From assembly GCA_034002405.1 (NCBI GenBank), contig JAVFAS010000013.1, positions 1 through 59,487 on the forward strand: DNA of 59,487 nt, in the 5' to 3' direction. Shown here in pieces: positions 57,923 through 59,487 of this stretch. How positions within the stretch are numbered: position 1 is the first letter of the stretch; every line of letters starts with the position of its first letter. The notes beneath the pieces were generated by a model. The model saw only the letters and a list, made by a program, of their open reading frames with translations. It was not told the DNA's origin and searched no databases. Both the position numbers and the translations under genes were made by a program. Source of the stretch: SZUA-365 sp034002405. GTDB lineage: Bacteria; Bacteroidota; Ignavibacteria; SZUA-365.

Positions 57923-57951
57923 TTGCGGGAGCGGGGGAATCTCGCTACTTT
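57923..57951 (+). promoter_or_regulatory. Promoter of the RND efflux operon
   Basis: TTGCGG (57923-57928), 17-bp spacer, TACTTT (57946-57951). Leader about 75 nt; no operator is obvious. Confidence 0.5.
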
Positions 57952-58033
57952 TCATGGATAGGCTGATTTCTGGGTACGTCGAATGGCAATGCCACGCCGC
58001 GACGTTGACTGCATCCTTCGATTCGTGAGGAAT

Positions 58034-59113
58034 ATGAAACCGCATCGATATATTTTCACCCCCCTGCTCCATTCCGTCGGACTGCCGCTCATGTTCCTTG
58101 CGTTCCTTGCCGCGGGCTGCGGCGAGGGCAGCGGCGGCAAGCGTCCGGCGGGCGACGCGGCGGTCCTCGCGGAAGCCTGGCTCGTGCGACCCGAGCCGCA
58201 CACCGTTCGCATTCGCGCGACGGGTGATCTCCTGCCGCGCGAGGAAGTCGAGATCAAGGCACCGGTCGCGGGCAATGTCCGCGCCATCCGCTTCCGTGAG
58301 GGGCAACGTGTCGCCACGGGCGCGCTGCTGGTGGAGATCGACGACCGGAACTGGGTCGCGCAGAAAAAGGGACTCGAAGCGCGCCTGCTCTCCGCCGAGA
58401 GCGAGTTGCATCGCAAGAAGAAACTGCTCGCGGTCAATGGTGTCTCCGTCGAGGAGGTGGAGCAGAGCACCGCCGAAGTCGACGGACTCAAGGCGCAGAT
58501 CGAGGCGCTCGCGGTGACCATCGACCTCGCCGCCGTGCGCGCACCCTTCGCCGGCCGCCTTGGCATGCGGAATTTCAGTACCGGCGCCTGGCTCACGCAA
58601 GGCAGCGTGATCACACGGCTCGTGCAGACCGACGGCATGAAGGTCAACTTCACCATTCCCGCGCAGTACGCCGCGGCGGTGGCCACCGGACAGGCGGTCA
58701 CCGTGATCTCGTCGAATGGCCGCGACACGGCCATGGCCCGTGTCTACGCGGTCGATCCGCGCATCAGCAGCACATCGCGCAGTCTGCAGCTGCGGGCGCT
58801 GCTCGACGGGACACCGCGCGGCTTCGTGCCGGGCGATTTCGTGCAGGTGCATGTCGACGTGGAGCGCAAGGACGCGGCGCTGCTCGTGCCGGCCGAGAGC
58901 ATCATTCCCGAGCTGAACACGATGTCCGTCTACATCCTTCGCGACGGCATCGCGGTGCGCCGTGAAGTCACGACCGGATCGCGCACCGATACCCGCGTGG
59001 AGATCCTCGACGGCATCGCGCCCGGCGATACGGTGCTCACCAGCGGATTGATGGGCGTGCGCGAGGGCAGTCCCGTCACGCTGCAGAAACTCCACGGGAC
59101 GGAGACGGAATGA
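58034..59113 (+). CDS. RND efflux periplasmic adaptor (membrane fusion protein) lipoprotein
   Basis: A 359-aa MFP anchored by a lipid (signal LPLMFLAFLAAGC, lipobox LAAGC). Barrel-sandwich halves VEIKAPVAGNVRAIRFREGQ and AVRAPFAGRLGMRNFSTGAW flank an alpha-helical hairpin (about 105-160), then beta-barrel and membrane-proximal domains (GDFVQVHVDVERKDAALLVP). GAGG precedes the ATG. It bridges an RND pump and an outer-membrane channel. The stop overlaps the pump gene (ATGA); substrate unknown. Confidence 0.95.
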   Translation: MKPHRYIFTPLLHSVGLPLMFLAFLAAGCGEGSGGKRPAGDAAVLAEAWLVRPEPHTVRIRATGDLLPREEVEIKAPVAGNVRAIRFREGQRVATGALLVEIDDRNWVAQKKGLEARLLSAESELHRKKKLLAVNGVSVEEVEQSTAEVDGLKAQIEALAVTIDLAAVRAPFAGRLGMRNFSTGAWLTQGSVITRLVQTDGMKVNFTIPAQYAAAVATGQAVTVISSNGRDTAMARVYAVDPRISSTSRSLQLRALLDGTPRGFVPGDFVQVHVDVERKDAALLVPAESIIPELNTMSVYILRDGIAVRREVTTGSRTDTRVEILDGIAPGDTVLTSGLMGVREGSPVTLQKLHGTETE

Positions 59114-59487
59114 CGCTTTCCGATCTGAGCATCAAGCGACCGGTGCTGACGACGGTCTTCGCCATCGCCATCGTCATCTTCGGCGTCGCCGCATTCATCT
59201 CCACCGGTGTGCGCGAGTATCCGAGTGTCGACCCACCGATCATCACCGTACGCACGGATTATCCGGGCGCCAACGCCGAGATCATCGAATCGCAGATCAC
59301 CGAGCCGCTCGAGATCCAGATCAACCGCATCGACGGCATCAAGACGCTCACCTCGATCAGTGCGACGGGGCGCAGTACCATCCGTGCCGAATTCTCGCTG
59401 GACATGGATCTCGACAACGCCGCCAACGATGTGCGCGACCGCGTCTCCCAGGCCGTCCGCAATCTTCACCCCGTTTGCGATCCACCG
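59110..59487 (+). CDS. RND efflux pump permease (HAE1/AcrB family), 5' part
   Basis: The first 126 residues, cut by the window end, starting TLSDLSIKRPVLTTVFAIAI (TM1 of an RND transporter), then GVREYPSVDPPIITVRTDYP, GANAEIIESQITEPLEIQIN and DGIKTLTSISATGRSTI, all typical of HAE1 pumps. Overlaps the adaptor by 4 nt. Confidence 0.95.
   Translation, partial: MTLSDLSIKRPVLTTVFAIAIVIFGVAAFISTGVREYPSVDPPIITVRTDYPGANAEIIESQITEPLEIQINRIDGIKTLTSISATGRSTIRAEFSLDMDLDNAANDVRDRVSQAVRNLHPVCDPP

Overview
The window is a high-GC chromosomal contig from a diderm bacterium of the Fibrobacterota-Chlorobi-Bacteroidota (FCB) group, most likely an Ignavibacteria/Kapabacteria/Chlorobi-like lineage. The evidence is two proteins with type IX secretion (T9SS) C-terminal sorting domains (one with the NYPNPFQPSTTIRYDL signature), a PorV/DUF5723-like barrel, lipid A-Kdo genes (waaA), many lipoproteins, and promoters of the form TTGnnn-N17-TAnnTT, which resemble the Bacteroidota TAnnTTTG type. 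The placement is inference. Four runs of exactly 100 N (23424-23523, 33333-33432, 39956-40055, 47294-47393) are scaffold gaps; three of them directly touch short tandem repeats. No rRNA, CRISPR array, insertion sequence or integrase was seen.

Layout. 83-5303 (minus): a divergent EF-G, a minimal SLBB protein and a Wzc-type tyrosine autokinase. 5384-10201 (plus): cinA, pyrR, pyrB, pyrC and a small lipoprotein. 10302-13696 (plus): a glycosyltransferase fused to a degenerate sugar-phosphate transferase, accA and a YbgC-like thioesterase. 13992-23416 (plus): a secreted heparinase II/III-like protein, a large unknown lipoprotein coupled to an outer-membrane barrel, and a patatin-BamA fusion. 23576-25185 (minus): pepA. 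25211-27794 (minus): PTP synthase, folE and two short-chain dehydrogenases, read here as a probable tetrahydrobiopterin operon. 28008-29853 (minus): DUF3501, two peroxiredoxins and dodecin. 29915-32224 (minus): alpha-glucan phosphorylase. 32246-37032 (minus): a six-LysM lytic transglycosylase and an LCP-like protein. 37060-42386 (minus): a four-gene glycosyltransferase operon. 42502-47171: waaA, mazG, ftsX, a methyltransferase and udk. 47651-52174: tRNA-Leu, a TonB protein, two small lipoproteins, an NHL propeller, two tandem ssb genes and tRNA-Val. 52375-53770: a lower-GC patch with a lipocalin-like lipoprotein. 53881-59487: a periplasmic tyrosine phosphatase, a T9SS-exported repeat protein, and the start of an RND efflux operon.

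How the genes fit together. Most of the window is envelope biology: polysaccharide synthesis and export, Kdo transfer, peptidoglycan remodelling, T9SS cargo, outer-membrane barrels, TonB and efflux. Housekeeping blocks (pyrimidine synthesis, ssb, accA, udk, mazG) are interleaved. Two genome-wide patterns stand out. Fourteen promoters can be read by eye with nearly invariant spacing. At least thirteen unrelated short tandem repeats (8-27 bp units) sit mainly at gene 3' ends and between genes, and appear to have broken the assembly.
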